Counted from the stretch's first letter, positions 46,286-54,914 are shown. The stretch: 64,000 nt of DNA from Geothrix sp. PMB-07 (GCF_030758935.1 NZ_CP132333.1:2542992-2606991), one strand, 5' to 3'. The notes: generated from the letters alone by a model not told the origin. Made by a program: numbers and translations.

Positions 46286-46382
46286 TTCACCACGGAGGCA
46301 CACCGAGCACCGAGGGCCGTGGAGAATTGAAGCTCCCTTCACTCCGTGTTTTCCTCCGTGACCTCAGTGGCTCGGTGGTGAA
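46286..46382. repeat. Intergenic inverted repeat, CACGGAG family
   Basis: TTCACCAC (46286-46293) and GTGGTGAA (46375-46382) form the outer arms. Inside are CACGGAG (46291-46297) and its complement CTCCGTG twice (46342-46348 and 46354-46360). It lies exactly between the stops of ubiX and ftsX. The plan is like the CACAGAT element at 3030, but the words differ. Confidence 0.7.
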
Positions 46383-46391
46383 GCGTTCTGA

Positions 46392-47321
46392 TCAGCCCGC
46401 ACTCTCCATGAGCGCGGCTTCTTCGCGCTGGGCCTTGCGGGTGGTCCAGAAGGCCCACAGGGCGCCCAGGGCGCCCGTGGCCGCCCCAACAAACGTGAGC
46501 AGGAACATGCTGATCCAGGAGAAGAACCCGAGCCGCGCCAGTTCCACCAGCATGGGCGAGAGGCCGCCCACGCCGCGGGACAGGGGAAGCCAAAGGGCGA
46601 AGAGCCCCAGCAGCGCGATGAGGCTGCCACCGACGCCCAGGAACGCGCCCTCCAGCAGCAGCGGCGTGCGGATGAAGGATTCGGAAGCGCCCACGAGCCG
46701 CATGATGGTGATCTCTTCTTCCCGGGCGAGGATGCTCATGCGGATGACGTTGCCCGTGGCGAAGCCCGCGGCCAGCAGCAGCAGCACGCCCAGGGTGGTG
46801 AGGGCCGAACGCAGCATGCGCGCCATGCGCTGCAGGTTCTCCAGACGCTCCTGATCGGCCAGGACATCCCCCACGCCGGGCAAGCTGCGCAGGCTTTCAG
46901 CCACTTCCACGGCCCGGGCCCCCGTAGCCAGATCCGGGCGAAGGCTCAGCTCGATGCTTTCGGGAAGGGCGTCCTTGCCCGCGCTTTCCAGCAGCAGCCC
47001 TGCTTCGCGGGTGGCCGCCATGAACCGCTGCCGGTTTTCCTCGGCGGTCATGCGCCGCACCTCGCGAAAGCGCGGATCCCGCTTCAGCTTCGCCGCCGTT
47101 TCATCCAGGGTGCGGCCTTCGGCGGCGTAGACCACCACCTTGGCCATGCCCTCCAGGCGGCCCACGAAACGGTCGAGGCTCTCCACCAACAGCAGGCCAC
47201 CGCCCGCCAGCAGCAGGCCGGAGGCCAGGGTGAGCACGGCGAGCACGTACTGGCCGCGGTGCCGGAAGAGATCCCGGAGCACATCCTGCAGCAGCAGCCC
47301 CAGCAGGCGCAGGCTCGTCAC
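46392..47321 (-). CDS. ftsX: Cell division ABC-transporter-like protein FtsX
   Basis: 309 residues from GTG 47321; GTGA overlaps the stop of the lipoprotein gene. A first membrane segment lies at about 20-45 (YVLAVLTLASGLLLAGGGLLL). A periplasmic loop runs to about 170. Three further segments follow (LTTLGVLLLLAAGFATGNVI, FLGVGGSLIALLGLFALWL, ISMFLLTFVGAATGALGALW). EEEITIMRLVGASESFIRTPLLLEG is the family's cytoplasmic motif. FtsX with FtsE controls wall hydrolases at division. No ftsE lies next to it here; instead it is coupled to a lipoprotein gene. Confidence 0.9.
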   Translation of the reverse strand: MTSLRLLGLLLQDVLRDLFRHRGQYVLAVLTLASGLLLAGGGLLLVESLDRFVGRLEGMAKVVVYAAEGRTLDETAAKLKRDPRFREVRRMTAEENRQRFMAATREAGLLLESAGKDALPESIELSLRPDLATGARAVEVAESLRSLPGVGDVLADQERLENLQRMARMLRSALTTLGVLLLLAAGFATGNVIRMSILAREEEITIMRLVGASESFIRTPLLLEGAFLGVGGSLIALLGLFALWLPLSRGVGGLSPMLVELARLGFFSWISMFLLTFVGAATGALGALWAFWTTRKAQREEAALMESAG

Positions 47322-48391
47322 GAGGCGTTCCCATCCACGGCAACGCCCTTGAACACGCTGCCACTGGCAGCGGTGGCCACCTTGGCCGCCGTCCCGCCCA
47401 GAGGCGATTTCCAGAGGTAGATGGTGTTGTAGCCGGTGGTGCCGTTGCCGCGCAGACCCACCAGCCAATCCTTGGTGCCCGGATGGGAAAGCACGCGCAG
47501 GTCCGGCTGGCCCGCAGCGGTGCCCACGGTGAGCGCGGGTGCCTGGTTATAGGAGAGTCCGAACTGGCCTGTGCGGAAGGCCTGGATGGGCGCCGCCGTG
47601 CTGGCGGCATCGGTGTTGTGGCGGGCCACGAAGAGGTAGCCATTGCCCGTGTCCAGGGCCAGACTGCCGTAGATGCCCAAGGTGGTTGAGCTGCCCAGGA
47701 TCACCTGGGAGGCGTCGAAGGAGACCGCGTTGCCCTTGCGGAGGCGGGGTCCGGTGAGCGCATCGGTGCCCACAGTGCCGCCATCCTTCATGAAGGCATA
47801 GACCGTCCCACTGGCAGCGGCCACGCCGGTGCCGCCCGAATCGCCGCTCATCTGCAAGGCCTGCAGGGCGACGGTGGCATCCTGGATCTGGGCGCTGGCG
47901 CTGGCCACCACCCAGATCTGCGTGTTGCTGTCTCCGGTTTCGGTGATGAAGAGGGTGTCGTTCTGAGGATCCAGAGCGATCTGTCCGAACTTCCCATTGG
48001 TGAGTCGACCCGTGCTAGCGAGGCTGAAGGAGTAGACCTCGCCATTGGGCACGGCGCCCGACTGGGAGCGGATGTTGTTCACCCGCACGATGGTGCCGGT
48101 ATCGGACACCAGGTAGAGGATGCCCCGCTGCCGATCAAAGGCGAGGCCACCCCAGGCCAGGCTGGACACCTTGCTGAAGAGGCTGGAGGTGATCTGAAAG
48201 CTGGGAGAGGGCGTGGTCGTGGCGTCATAGACCGCGCTCACGTCCTTCCAGATGAACACCGCGTTGGTGGTGGAATCGAAGGCGTACAGGGCCGCGCCGC
48301 TGGTGCCCCCCGAAGAGCCATCCGGCTCCTTGCATCCCGCAGTCAACAACAACAAGGTGGCCGCGAGGCCGAGGAACAGACGGGATGTCAT
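47318..48391 (-). CDS. Lipoprotein with beta-propeller-like repeats
   Basis: 357 residues. Lipobox LTAGC with Cys20. The mature part is Gly/Ser/Thr-rich with repeated strand patterns (ALYAFDSTTNAVFIW, GGLAFDRQRGILYLVS, GQIALDPQNDTLFITE, GSLALDTGNGYLFVAR), spaced about 50-60 residues apart like propeller blades. It probably lies on the outer membrane or in the periplasm. Its stop overlaps the ftsX start, which implies coupled translation and may link it to division. No enzyme motif is seen. Confidence 0.8.
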   Translation of the reverse strand: MTSRLFLGLAATLLLLTAGCKEPDGSSGGTSGAALYAFDSTTNAVFIWKDVSAVYDATTTPSPSFQITSSLFSKVSSLAWGGLAFDRQRGILYLVSDTGTIVRVNNIRSQSGAVPNGEVYSFSLASTGRLTNGKFGQIALDPQNDTLFITETGDSNTQIWVVASASAQIQDATVALQALQMSGDSGGTGVAAASGTVYAFMKDGGTVGTDALTGPRLRKGNAVSFDASQVILGSSTTLGIYGSLALDTGNGYLFVARHNTDAASTAAPIQAFRTGQFGLSYNQAPALTVGTAAGQPDLRVLSHPGTKDWLVGLRGNGTTGYNTIYLWKSPLGGTAAKVATAASGSVFKGVAVDGNAS

Positions 48392-48398
48392 CGGGAAC

Positions 48399-49496
48399 CT
48401 ATTTGGTGGAGAAGAGGGCCTTGAGGTGGGTGTTCAAGGTGCGAACCATGTCCGCGTCGCAGCCCGCATCCACCGCGCCCCGGCTGATGGCCAGGGCCAA
48501 GCCCTTGACGGCCTCGGGGCCATCTCCGGAAATGATCTGCTGGGTGGCCTTGGCCTGGAGCCGGTTCACCATTTCATGCTGCGCTTCGGGCAGCACCATC
48601 TTGGCGGCCTGGGCGATGCGCTGGGTGAAGTTCATGAGCTTGACCATGCGCTGGGGATCGTCCATGGGCGCAGGCTTGGGAGCCGTCCCTTGCGCCTGGG
48701 AGGGAGGAGGAGGGGTCAGGGGCACCCCTCCAGCCACGCCGCCGCCCACCGTTTCCGGCAACGGCTCCTCGTTCTCGGGAAAGCCACCCATCCGGGGCAG
48801 CGGAGGCGGCGCCTGGATGCGGACAATGGCTGTTTCCTCTTCCGGGAACTGGGGAGTCACGGGCCCGGAGGCGGCGAACATCGCCGAGGCCGGCACCAAT
48901 TCCCTTGCCGGGGCTTCCACGGGGGCTTCCACCTTCGGAGCCTTGCCGGAGCGGATGCCCTTCATCACCAGGTGGCCGGCCATGACCAGGCCATAGAGAT
49001 CCTTGGCCACATTGAGCACGGGTTTCTGCAGGACTTCAGCCAGCTCCGCCACGGTGTAATAGCCTGTGGCCAGGCCCAGCAGCTTGGCTTCGCGGGGATT
49101 CACCCCCTGCGCCGTTTCCCCGGGCAGAAGGGTGGAGGCGGGGTAGAGCTCCACCGAAGGGACTTTCTGGCTGATGACGCGCCATTCATCCATCCGGCGT
49201 CCCAACTCCATCAGGATGGAGGCGTTGGGCTTGGTGATGGTGGCAGTCACTTCAGCCGCCTCCTCCTCGAAACGGTAGGTGCCATCCAGCCACAGGGCCA
49301 CTTCCATGAGGGCCTCGAATCCCTCCCCGGCATGGGTGACCGCGTGGATGATGCGTCCGTCCTTCAGGTAGATGCGGGCCCGTGAGGCCTCCTGCTGCAC
49401 ATGGAAACAACCGGACTTCCCGCCCTGGCTGACAAGCTGGATGATGTCGGGCAGCGGCGCCTCGCGCATGGAGCCTTGGATCACACCCTGGGACAT
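48399..49496 (-). CDS. DUF4388-domain protein
   Basis: 365 residues from ATG 49496 behind AGAGGA. The N-terminal domain (about 1-100; LPDIIQLVSQGGKSGCFHVQQ ... RIYLKDGRIIHAVTHAGEGFEALMEVALW) is a DUF4388/PatA-like module, common in gliding and signalling proteins. A winged-helix-like segment follows (about 125-175; EAKLLGLATGYYTVAELAEVL). After a Pro-rich linker, the C-terminal helices carry MVKLMNFTQRIAQAAKMVL. It is probably cytoplasmic. It starts 8 bases upstream of the lipoprotein gene and is likely co-transcribed with it and ftsX. Confidence 0.82.
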   Translation of the reverse strand: MSQGVIQGSMREAPLPDIIQLVSQGGKSGCFHVQQEASRARIYLKDGRIIHAVTHAGEGFEALMEVALWLDGTYRFEEEAAEVTATITKPNASILMELGRRMDEWRVISQKVPSVELYPASTLLPGETAQGVNPREAKLLGLATGYYTVAELAEVLQKPVLNVAKDLYGLVMAGHLVMKGIRSGKAPKVEAPVEAPARELVPASAMFAASGPVTPQFPEEETAIVRIQAPPPLPRMGGFPENEEPLPETVGGGVAGGVPLTPPPPSQAQGTAPKPAPMDDPQRMVKLMNFTQRIAQAAKMVLPEAQHEMVNRLQAKATQQIISGDGPEAVKGLALAISRGAVDAGCDADMVRTLNTHLKALFSTK

Positions 49497-49589
49497 GGGT
49501 TGTTCCTCTCGGGGAAGATGAATCGGATGCCCAACCATACCACGGAGTGCGTCCACACCTCGTAGTGCGCACTTCCCCAGGAAGGTCTC

Positions 49590-50747
49590 ATGAGCGATGC
49601 TGGATGTCCTATGAGCGCCCGCCCCGACTCCCCTTTCGCTTCCATTGAGGAAGCCATCGAAGCCATCCGCCAGGGCCGCATGGTCGTGGTGGTGGATGAC
49701 GAGGACCGGGAAAACGAAGGTGATCTCACCCTGGCGGCCGAGCATGTGAGCCCGGAAGCCATCGCCTTCATGGCCACCCATGGCCGCGGCCTCATCTGCG
49801 CCGCCTTCGAGGGGCCCCTCCTGGACAAGCTCCAGATCCCCCTCATGGTCCGAGACAACACCAGCCCCTTCGAGACCGCTTTCTGCGTCTCCGTGGAAGC
49901 CCGGGAGGGCACCACCACGGGCATCAGCGCCCAGGACCGCTCCCGGACCATCGAGGCCCTCATTGCCCCGGACGCCAAACCCCAGCATTTTGTGAAGCCC
50001 GGCCACGTCTTCCCCCTGCGCGCCCGTCCCGGCGGCGTGCTCACCCGCACTGGGCAGACCGAGGCCAGCGTGGATCTGGCGCGCCTGGCGGGCCTCCACC
50101 CCAGCGGCGTCATCTGCGAAATCATGAAGGATGACGGCACCATGGCCCGGGTGCCGGACCTCGTGCCCTTCTGCCAGAAGCACGGCCTGCCCCTGGTCAC
50201 CGTGGCCGATCTGGTGGCCTACCGCCTGCGCCAGGAGCCCCTGGTGAAGCCCCTGGAAACCCGCACCATGACCAGCATCTGGGGCGAGTTGAAGGTCCAC
50301 CGCTTCCAGAGCCTGCTGGATGGCGGCAGCCACCTGGCCTTCGTGCTCGGCGATCTGGCCGCGGGCGGCGAGCCGCCCCTGGTGCGGGTGCATGTGGAAA
50401 CCCTGCCCGACGACCTCCACGGCTTCGAATCCGGCCTGTTCCAGAAGGCCATGGGCGTGCTGGCCAAGGAGGGTCGCGGAGCACTGGTCTACCTGCGCCG
50501 CCATGCCCACACGCCCGGTGTGGCCGACGAGGGCCCGGTGCAGGCCCAGGCCATGAGCGACCGGGATTTCGGCGTGGGCGCCCAGATTCTGAGGCAGATC
50601 GGCATCGGGAAAATGCGCCTCCTCAGCCGCCATGAAACCAAGTACATTGGCCTCCGTGGCTTCGGCCTCGACCTTTGCGCCCACGTGCCATTGGAACCCG
50701 CCGCAGCTCATTCCTCCCCGGATAAGCCCACTCTGGATAAGCGTTGA
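49590..50747 (+). CDS. ribBA: RibBA-type protein: active-looking RibB half, degenerate RibA half
   Basis: 385 residues from ATG 49590 behind AGGAAGG. The RibB half (about 10-210) is complete: VVVVDDEDRENEGDL, FMATHGRGLIC, HVFPLRARPGGVLTRTGQTEASVDLARLAG and VICEIMKDDGTMARVPDL. It makes the 4-carbon precursor of riboflavin from ribulose 5-phosphate. The RibA half (about 215-375) keeps the fold (DRDFGVGAQILRQIGIGKMRLLS). It lacks the Cys residues of the CLTGD...RCDCG zinc site and has RRHAHTPG where HRQEGRNIG carries catalytic residues. GTP cyclohydrolase II activity is therefore unlikely. Confidence 0.88.
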   Translation: MSDAGCPMSARPDSPFASIEEAIEAIRQGRMVVVVDDEDRENEGDLTLAAEHVSPEAIAFMATHGRGLICAAFEGPLLDKLQIPLMVRDNTSPFETAFCVSVEAREGTTTGISAQDRSRTIEALIAPDAKPQHFVKPGHVFPLRARPGGVLTRTGQTEASVDLARLAGLHPSGVICEIMKDDGTMARVPDLVPFCQKHGLPLVTVADLVAYRLRQEPLVKPLETRTMTSIWGELKVHRFQSLLDGGSHLAFVLGDLAAGGEPPLVRVHVETLPDDLHGFESGLFQKAMGVLAKEGRGALVYLRRHAHTPGVADEGPVQAQAMSDRDFGVGAQILRQIGIGKMRLLSRHETKYIGLRGFGLDLCAHVPLEPAAAHSSPDKPTLDKR

Positions 50748-51238
50748 TCGACGCCACCTTCCTGACCCAGTCTCCCCTGTTCAGGAACCTGGACGAGACG
50801 GAGCGCGCCCAGATCCTCTTCATCGGCCAAAGGCGTTCCTGCCAGGCCGGTGAGGTGCTGTTCCGGGAAGGGGATGCAGGCGATGGCCTCTACATCGTGG
50901 TGAAGGGCTCGGTGCGCATCTCCAAGCAGAGCGCCACGGGCGAGGAGGCCCTGGCCGTGCTGGAACCGCCGGCCTTTTTCGGCGAGATGGCCCTCATCGA
51001 TGTCTCCGCCCGGGCCGCAGATGCCATCGCCAATGAGGCCACCGAGCTGTTCTTCATCCCGCTGCAGGATCTGCGGGCCCTCATCGAAGTGCAGCACCAC
51101 ATCGCGCTGAAGATCCTCTATGCCCTATGCGAAGTCCTCGCCCAGCGCCTGCGCGAAACCAACGAACGCTACATGAGCATTTTCACCATCGCCCAATGGG
51201 GGGGCTCCAATCCCGACGGCCCCCTTCCCGTACCCTGA
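50744..51238 (+). CDS. Cyclic-nucleotide-binding (CNMP) domain protein
   Basis: 164 residues starting at TTG 50744, which overlaps the ribBA stop (TTGA). A single Crp-like sensor domain (about 20-125) shows CQAGEVLFREGDAGDGLYIVVKGSVRIS and the phosphate-binding cassette FFGEMALIDVSARAADAIA, where Glu and Arg bind the cyclic nucleotide in relatives. A helix follows (IEVQHHIALKILYALCEVLAQRLRETNERY), but there is no DNA-binding domain. It probably works by binding a partner. Translation appears coupled to ribBA. Confidence 0.85.
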   Translation: MIDATFLTQSPLFRNLDETERAQILFIGQRRSCQAGEVLFREGDAGDGLYIVVKGSVRISKQSATGEEALAVLEPPAFFGEMALIDVSARAADAIANEATELFFIPLQDLRALIEVQHHIALKILYALCEVLAQRLRETNERYMSIFTIAQWGGSNPDGPLPVP

Positions 51239-51259
51239 CCGAACTTGAAAGGAGTTCCC

Positions 51260-51580
51260 ATGTCCGACCTCGTTGCGCACATCACCGACGCCGAGTTCCC
51301 CCAGGCGGTTGCCCAGGGGGTGACCCTGGTGGATTTCTGGGCCCCCTGGTGCGGCCCCTGCAAGATGATCGCCCCCGTCCTCGATGAGCTGGCCGCTGAA
51401 ATGCAGGGCAAGGCCAAGTTCGTGAAGATGAACGTGGACGACAACCCGCAGGTGGCCGGCCAGTTCGGCATCATGAGCATCCCCACCCTCATCGTGTTCA
51501 AGGACGGCAAGCCTGTGAACAAGCTCGTGGGTGGCCAGCCCAAGCCCCAGCTCAAGGCCTTCGTGGAAGGCGCGTTCTAA
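51260..51580 (+). CDS. trxA: Thioredoxin
   Basis: 106 residues from ATG 51260 behind AAAGGAG; a start at 51245 would overlap that site. Active site WCGPC in LVDFWAPWCGPCKMIAPVL. cis-Pro is in MSIPTLIVF, and VDDNPQVAGQFGIMS is typical. It is a cytoplasmic disulfide reductase that supports ribonucleotide reductase and other enzymes. A perfect terminator follows 20 bases after the stop. Confidence 0.97.
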   Translation: MSDLVAHITDAEFPQAVAQGVTLVDFWAPWCGPCKMIAPVLDELAAEMQGKAKFVKMNVDDNPQVAGQFGIMSIPTLIVFKDGKPVNKLVGGQPKPQLKAFVEGAF

Positions 51581-51600
51581 GAACCGGCTTTTCACCCTGC

Positions 51601-51628
51601 AAAAAACGCGGCCAGGGCCGCGTTTTTT
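51601..51628. terminator. Bidirectional hairpin terminator
   Basis: AAAAAACGCGGC and GCCGCGTTTTTT flank CAGG. The stem is perfect and U-tailed in both directions. It lies between the convergent thioredoxin gene (stop 51580) and the REC-HATPase gene (stop 51647). Confidence 0.9.
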
Positions 51629-51646
51629 GTTGTCGCGCGAAGTGCC

Positions 51647-52558
51647 TTACTTCCTCCGCAGCACCAGCCGGATCTGATTGCCCTTGTCACTGAAATGGAC
51701 TTCATCCATCACCAGCATGATCAATGGCAGGCCGCGCCCACAGTGAGGTGCCATTTCGGAATCGCCGCGCAGGGGCGACAGCTTGCTGGCATCGAAGCCC
51801 TTGCCTTCGTCGCTGATCTCCACTTCGAAGCGCTCGGTGTCCATGGCCAGGCGCACCTCGATGAGGCGGCCTGCGTAGGCCTGATCGGCCATGCGCTGGT
51901 CCCGCAGAAGCCCATAGGGATCCTCCTTTGCGAAGAGGTCGCCCTTGAGGCTGGAATCCAGTTCCAGGTTGCCATGCTCCAGAGCGTTCACCAGGGCTTC
52001 GTGAAAGGCCATGGCGATGACATCCAGGTTGCTGGTGGAGGCGAAACCCATGGGCACCAGGCGGTCCGTGAGGTGCCGCACGAGGCTGGGCACGTTGAGC
52101 TCGTCGGATCGAAAGAGGAAGTGGCGCCGCTCGTTCACCAGGCCCCGCAGTCCGTCATCGGCCAGGCGGAAGTCCCGGTGCAGATCCACCAGGTGGAAGA
52201 CGCTCTGCACCAGGTCGCGGATGGCAATGGGCTTCATGAACAGGTTCGCGGCGCCCAGGCGCATGGCCCGGATGGCGTAGTCCACGGAGGCCTGGCCCGT
52301 CATCAGCACCACCGGCAGGCGCGGATGGGTGGACTTCACCTTGTGGATGACGTCGAACCCATCCAGCCCCTCCATGTTGATGTCCGAAATCACCAGATCG
52401 AATTCCGGCGCGGCGGGATTCTGGATGAGTTCCAGCGCCTGGGCCGCCTCTGAGTAGGCATGCACCTCCATGCCGTAGTGGGCCAGGGCTGACTGGACCA
52501 TGTCCAGCACCGCCACATCGTCATCAATGAGGAGGATATGCGTGGCCTTGCGATTCAT
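51647..52558 (-). CDS. Response regulator with RsbW-like ATPase output
   Basis: 303 residues. The receiver is at about 1-125: LLIDDDVAVLDM, phospho-acceptor Asp59 (VISDINMEGLDG), switch Thr in VLMTGQAS, Lys in LFMKPIAI. An anti-sigma-type HATPase domain follows at about 150-300: FHEALVNALEHGNLEL is the N-box, DEGKGFDASKL the G1 box, HCGRGLPLIMLVMDEV the G2 region. Such proteins usually bind or phosphorylate STAS-type antagonists, so the STAS protein at 20685 is one candidate partner, though distant. No signal for membrane attachment. Confidence 0.88.
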   Translation of the reverse strand: MNRKATHILLIDDDVAVLDMVQSALAHYGMEVHAYSEAAQALELIQNPAAPEFDLVISDINMEGLDGFDVIHKVKSTHPRLPVVLMTGQASVDYAIRAMRLGAANLFMKPIAIRDLVQSVFHLVDLHRDFRLADDGLRGLVNERRHFLFRSDELNVPSLVRHLTDRLVPMGFASTSNLDVIAMAFHEALVNALEHGNLELDSSLKGDLFAKEDPYGLLRDQRMADQAYAGRLIEVRLAMDTERFEVEISDEGKGFDASKLSPLRGDSEMAPHCGRGLPLIMLVMDEVHFSDKGNQIRLVLRRK

Positions 52559-52579
52559 GACGGCTCCGTTGGAGCGATT

Positions 52580-53830
52580 CTATCCAAGCCGGGGCAAATG
52601 AGGCTCGATCAATGCCCAGGTTCGATCCAAAGCCCCAACCAGGCCCTCCGGCAGGGATGGGGCCGGGCCCGGCCTCAGAGGCGCTCTCTGCAGGGCGGCC
52701 AGAACACGCTCCTCGATCGCGCCACTTTCCACCACCTCCAGCCTTCCGGCCGCCAACAGCGGCGGCACCAGATCCTCGAAATTCGTAAACCCAGGGCCCA
52801 ACAGGGTGGGAACGCCTGCCCGCACGGGTTCCAGCGGGTTGTGCCCTCCGGCTGTGGTCCAGCCCCCAGCCACCAGGGCCACGGTGCCCTCCGCGTAGAC
52901 CGCAGACAACTCGCCCAGGGTGTCGAGCAGCAGAACGTCGGTGGCGGCGAAGGCGGCGGCATCGGGCCAGGGGTCAGAGGCCCGGCGGAAGGCCAACCCA
53001 CGGGCGGCAAAGGCCTGTGCCACGCCCTCGAAACGGCGAGGCTGGCGGGGCGCCAGGATCAGACGCAGCCCGGGAACCTGGGCACGAGCAGCCTCCCAGG
53101 CCTTGAGGAGGATGGCCTCCTCGCCTTCCACGGTATTGCCCGCGACCAGAATGGGGTGCTCCGCCCATGCCGCGCGCAGGGCATTCCATCCAGGGTGCAG
53201 GGGATTGGGCGGCGGCAGATCCGCCTTCAGGTTTCCACCCAGGGCCACTTGGGGTGCGCCCAGCCGCCGAAAAGCCTCAGCGCTGGCCTCATCCCGGGCC
53301 GCCACTTGGGTAAGCCGCGAGGCCGCCCGGCGCAACCAGGCGCCACCCCGGTCCATGGATTTATCTGTCAGCCTGCCATTGACCACCAGGCGCGGCACGC
53401 CCTGTGTTTCCAGGGCCTGCAGCAGGCCCGGCCAAAGTTCGGTTTCCAGGGCGATGAAGACTCCCGGGGGGCGAAGCAGGAAAGGCTCCAGCCCCGCGGC
53501 ATCATCCAAGGGAAAGGCCCCGCCCGTGATGAGGCCCGTATCGGCGTTCCATCGTGGCAGGCGTCGTGCCAACAACTCCAACCCCGCGGGTGTACCCGTG
53601 CTCAGGTGAACACGGTGCCCGGCCTCCCGCAGCCGCAACAGCAGACCATCCGCCAGCAGCAGTTCGCCCACACTGACCGCGTGCAGCCAAACCCACCGGC
53701 CCGCCGAAAGATCCGGGCACTGCGCCTCCAGGCGCACACGCCAGCCCGGGGGCAGGCCCCGGACGCAGGCCCGGGCGACGGCGCCGGCCAGGGACACCGC
53801 CAGTCGGTAGCTGAGGTCGAGAGCATCCAC
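52580..53830 (-). CDS. waaA: 3-deoxy-D-manno-octulosonic acid transferase
   Basis: 416 residues of the GT30 family. It adds Kdo to lipid A precursor at the inner membrane, which shows the cell makes LPS. Seen: WLHAVSVGELLLA (catalytic Glu), FIALETELWPGLLQAL, RLVVNGRLTDKS, VAGNTVEGEEAILLKAW, LRLILAPRQPRRF and TTAGGHNPLEPVRAGVPTLLGP. A hydrophobic helix near the N terminus (RLAVSLAGAVARAC) may hold it at the membrane. It is divergent from the CobW-type gene, 45 bp apart. Confidence 0.94.
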   Translation of the reverse strand: MDALDLSYRLAVSLAGAVARACVRGLPPGWRVRLEAQCPDLSAGRWVWLHAVSVGELLLADGLLLRLREAGHRVHLSTGTPAGLELLARRLPRWNADTGLITGGAFPLDDAAGLEPFLLRPPGVFIALETELWPGLLQALETQGVPRLVVNGRLTDKSMDRGGAWLRRAASRLTQVAARDEASAEAFRRLGAPQVALGGNLKADLPPPNPLHPGWNALRAAWAEHPILVAGNTVEGEEAILLKAWEAARAQVPGLRLILAPRQPRRFEGVAQAFAARGLAFRRASDPWPDAAAFAATDVLLLDTLGELSAVYAEGTVALVAGGWTTAGGHNPLEPVRAGVPTLLGPGFTNFEDLVPPLLAAGRLEVVESGAIEERVLAALQRAPLRPGPAPSLPEGLVGALDRTWALIEPHLPRLG

Positions 53831-53875
53831 GCATCCACGCTCTCACATTTCGCATTCGAGCGGCATCATGGATGG

Positions 53876-54904
53876 ATGGACGCGACCCACCCTCTGAACA
53901 CCCTCTTGGACATCCTCATCGTCACCGGCCCCCTGGGCGCCGGAAAAACCACCTTGGTGAACCGCCTGCTGAAGGCCGAAGTCGCAGCTGGCCGCCGGGT
54001 GGCGGTGCTCATCAACGAATTCGGCGCCATCAGCGTGGACGGCACCCTGGTCGATGCGGAACGCCCAGAGCTAGCCGGTGTGGAAAATCTGGTGAACGGC
54101 TGTGTCTGCTGCAGCCTGAGGGATGACGTCGTGGCCACGCTCCGGGCCTGGTGCGACCAGCCCCAGGGCCAGCGACCCGAGCGGGTGGTGCTGGAAACCA
54201 CGGGGCTGGCCGATCCCACCGACCTGCTCGACCTGGAGCAGGAGCCCGACCTGGCGGGTCGCCTCCGGCTGGCGGGCCTGCTCACGGTGGTCTCCTGCCT
54301 GGCCCCGGTGGACCACCTGAAGACCAAGCCGCTGCTGCACCGCCAGGCTGCCCTGGCCAGCCTCATTCACCTCAGCAAGGCCGATCTGGATCCATCCGGC
54401 GCCGTGGCCTGGGAAAGCGAGCTGCGCGCAGCCTTCAAGCAGATCCCCATGGTGGCGACCCGTCAGGGCCTGGCCCCGGAAGGCAGCCCAGATCCCTGGC
54501 TGGGAGACGTCCAGCCCCTGCCCGAAGGCTGGGAGGCCTCGGCTGGCACCAGCTTCGCGGAGGCACGGGCCTTCCATTTGGCCTTCGACCATCCCGTGGA
54601 CCCGGCGGCACTGGAGGCCTTGCTGCTGGCCCCGGCAACCCAGGGTGGGCTGCTTCGCGCCAAGGGCGTATGCGCCTTCGCCGGGTGGGCGCGGCGCAAC
54701 GACGGCAGCGACCGCTGGGCCTTCCAGCTGGCGGACGGCCGGCTGGAGATCTCCCCACTTCCCCTGAAGGGGGACGGAACGGCCCCTGATTGCGTGGCCG
54801 TGGTCATCGGCACGGGGCTGGATCAGGTCCGCTGGAAAAAGGATTTGCGTGCTCTGGAAGTGGTTCCAGAAGGCGCCCGGCGGAAAGTCATTCTCGATCA
54901 CTAA
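53876..54904 (+). CDS. CobW/COG0523-family GTPase (metal chaperone type)
   Basis: 342 residues from ATG 53876; nearby ATGs at 53868 and 53872 are out of frame. The P-loop GPLGAGKTTLVNRLL is followed by the CxCC metal-binding motif in NGCVCCSLRDDV, Walker B-type ETTGLADPTDLLDL and LSKADLD in the NKxD position. The C-terminal CobW_C-like domain spans about 230-340 (FHLAFDHPVDPAALEALL). Family members insert or traffic Zn, Co or Ni. Which metal is unknown, as no Zur box or cobalt riboswitch was seen upstream. Confidence 0.92.
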   Translation: MDATHPLNTLLDILIVTGPLGAGKTTLVNRLLKAEVAAGRRVAVLINEFGAISVDGTLVDAERPELAGVENLVNGCVCCSLRDDVVATLRAWCDQPQGQRPERVVLETTGLADPTDLLDLEQEPDLAGRLRLAGLLTVVSCLAPVDHLKTKPLLHRQAALASLIHLSKADLDPSGAVAWESELRAAFKQIPMVATRQGLAPEGSPDPWLGDVQPLPEGWEASAGTSFAEARAFHLAFDHPVDPAALEALLLAPATQGGLLRAKGVCAFAGWARRNDGSDRWAFQLADGRLEISPLPLKGDGTAPDCVAVVIGTGLDQVRWKKDLRALEVVPEGARRKVILDH

Positions 54905-54914
54905 GGTGCTTTTC

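Noticed and set aside
49497-50711. Long minus-strand extension of the DUF4388 gene over ribBA
   Set aside because: It is antisense to ribBA; a ribosome site supports the start at 49496.
52538-53870. N-terminal extension of the CobW-type gene over waaA
   Set aside because: The extension is antisense to waaA, and the GTPase P-loop begins just after ATG 53876.
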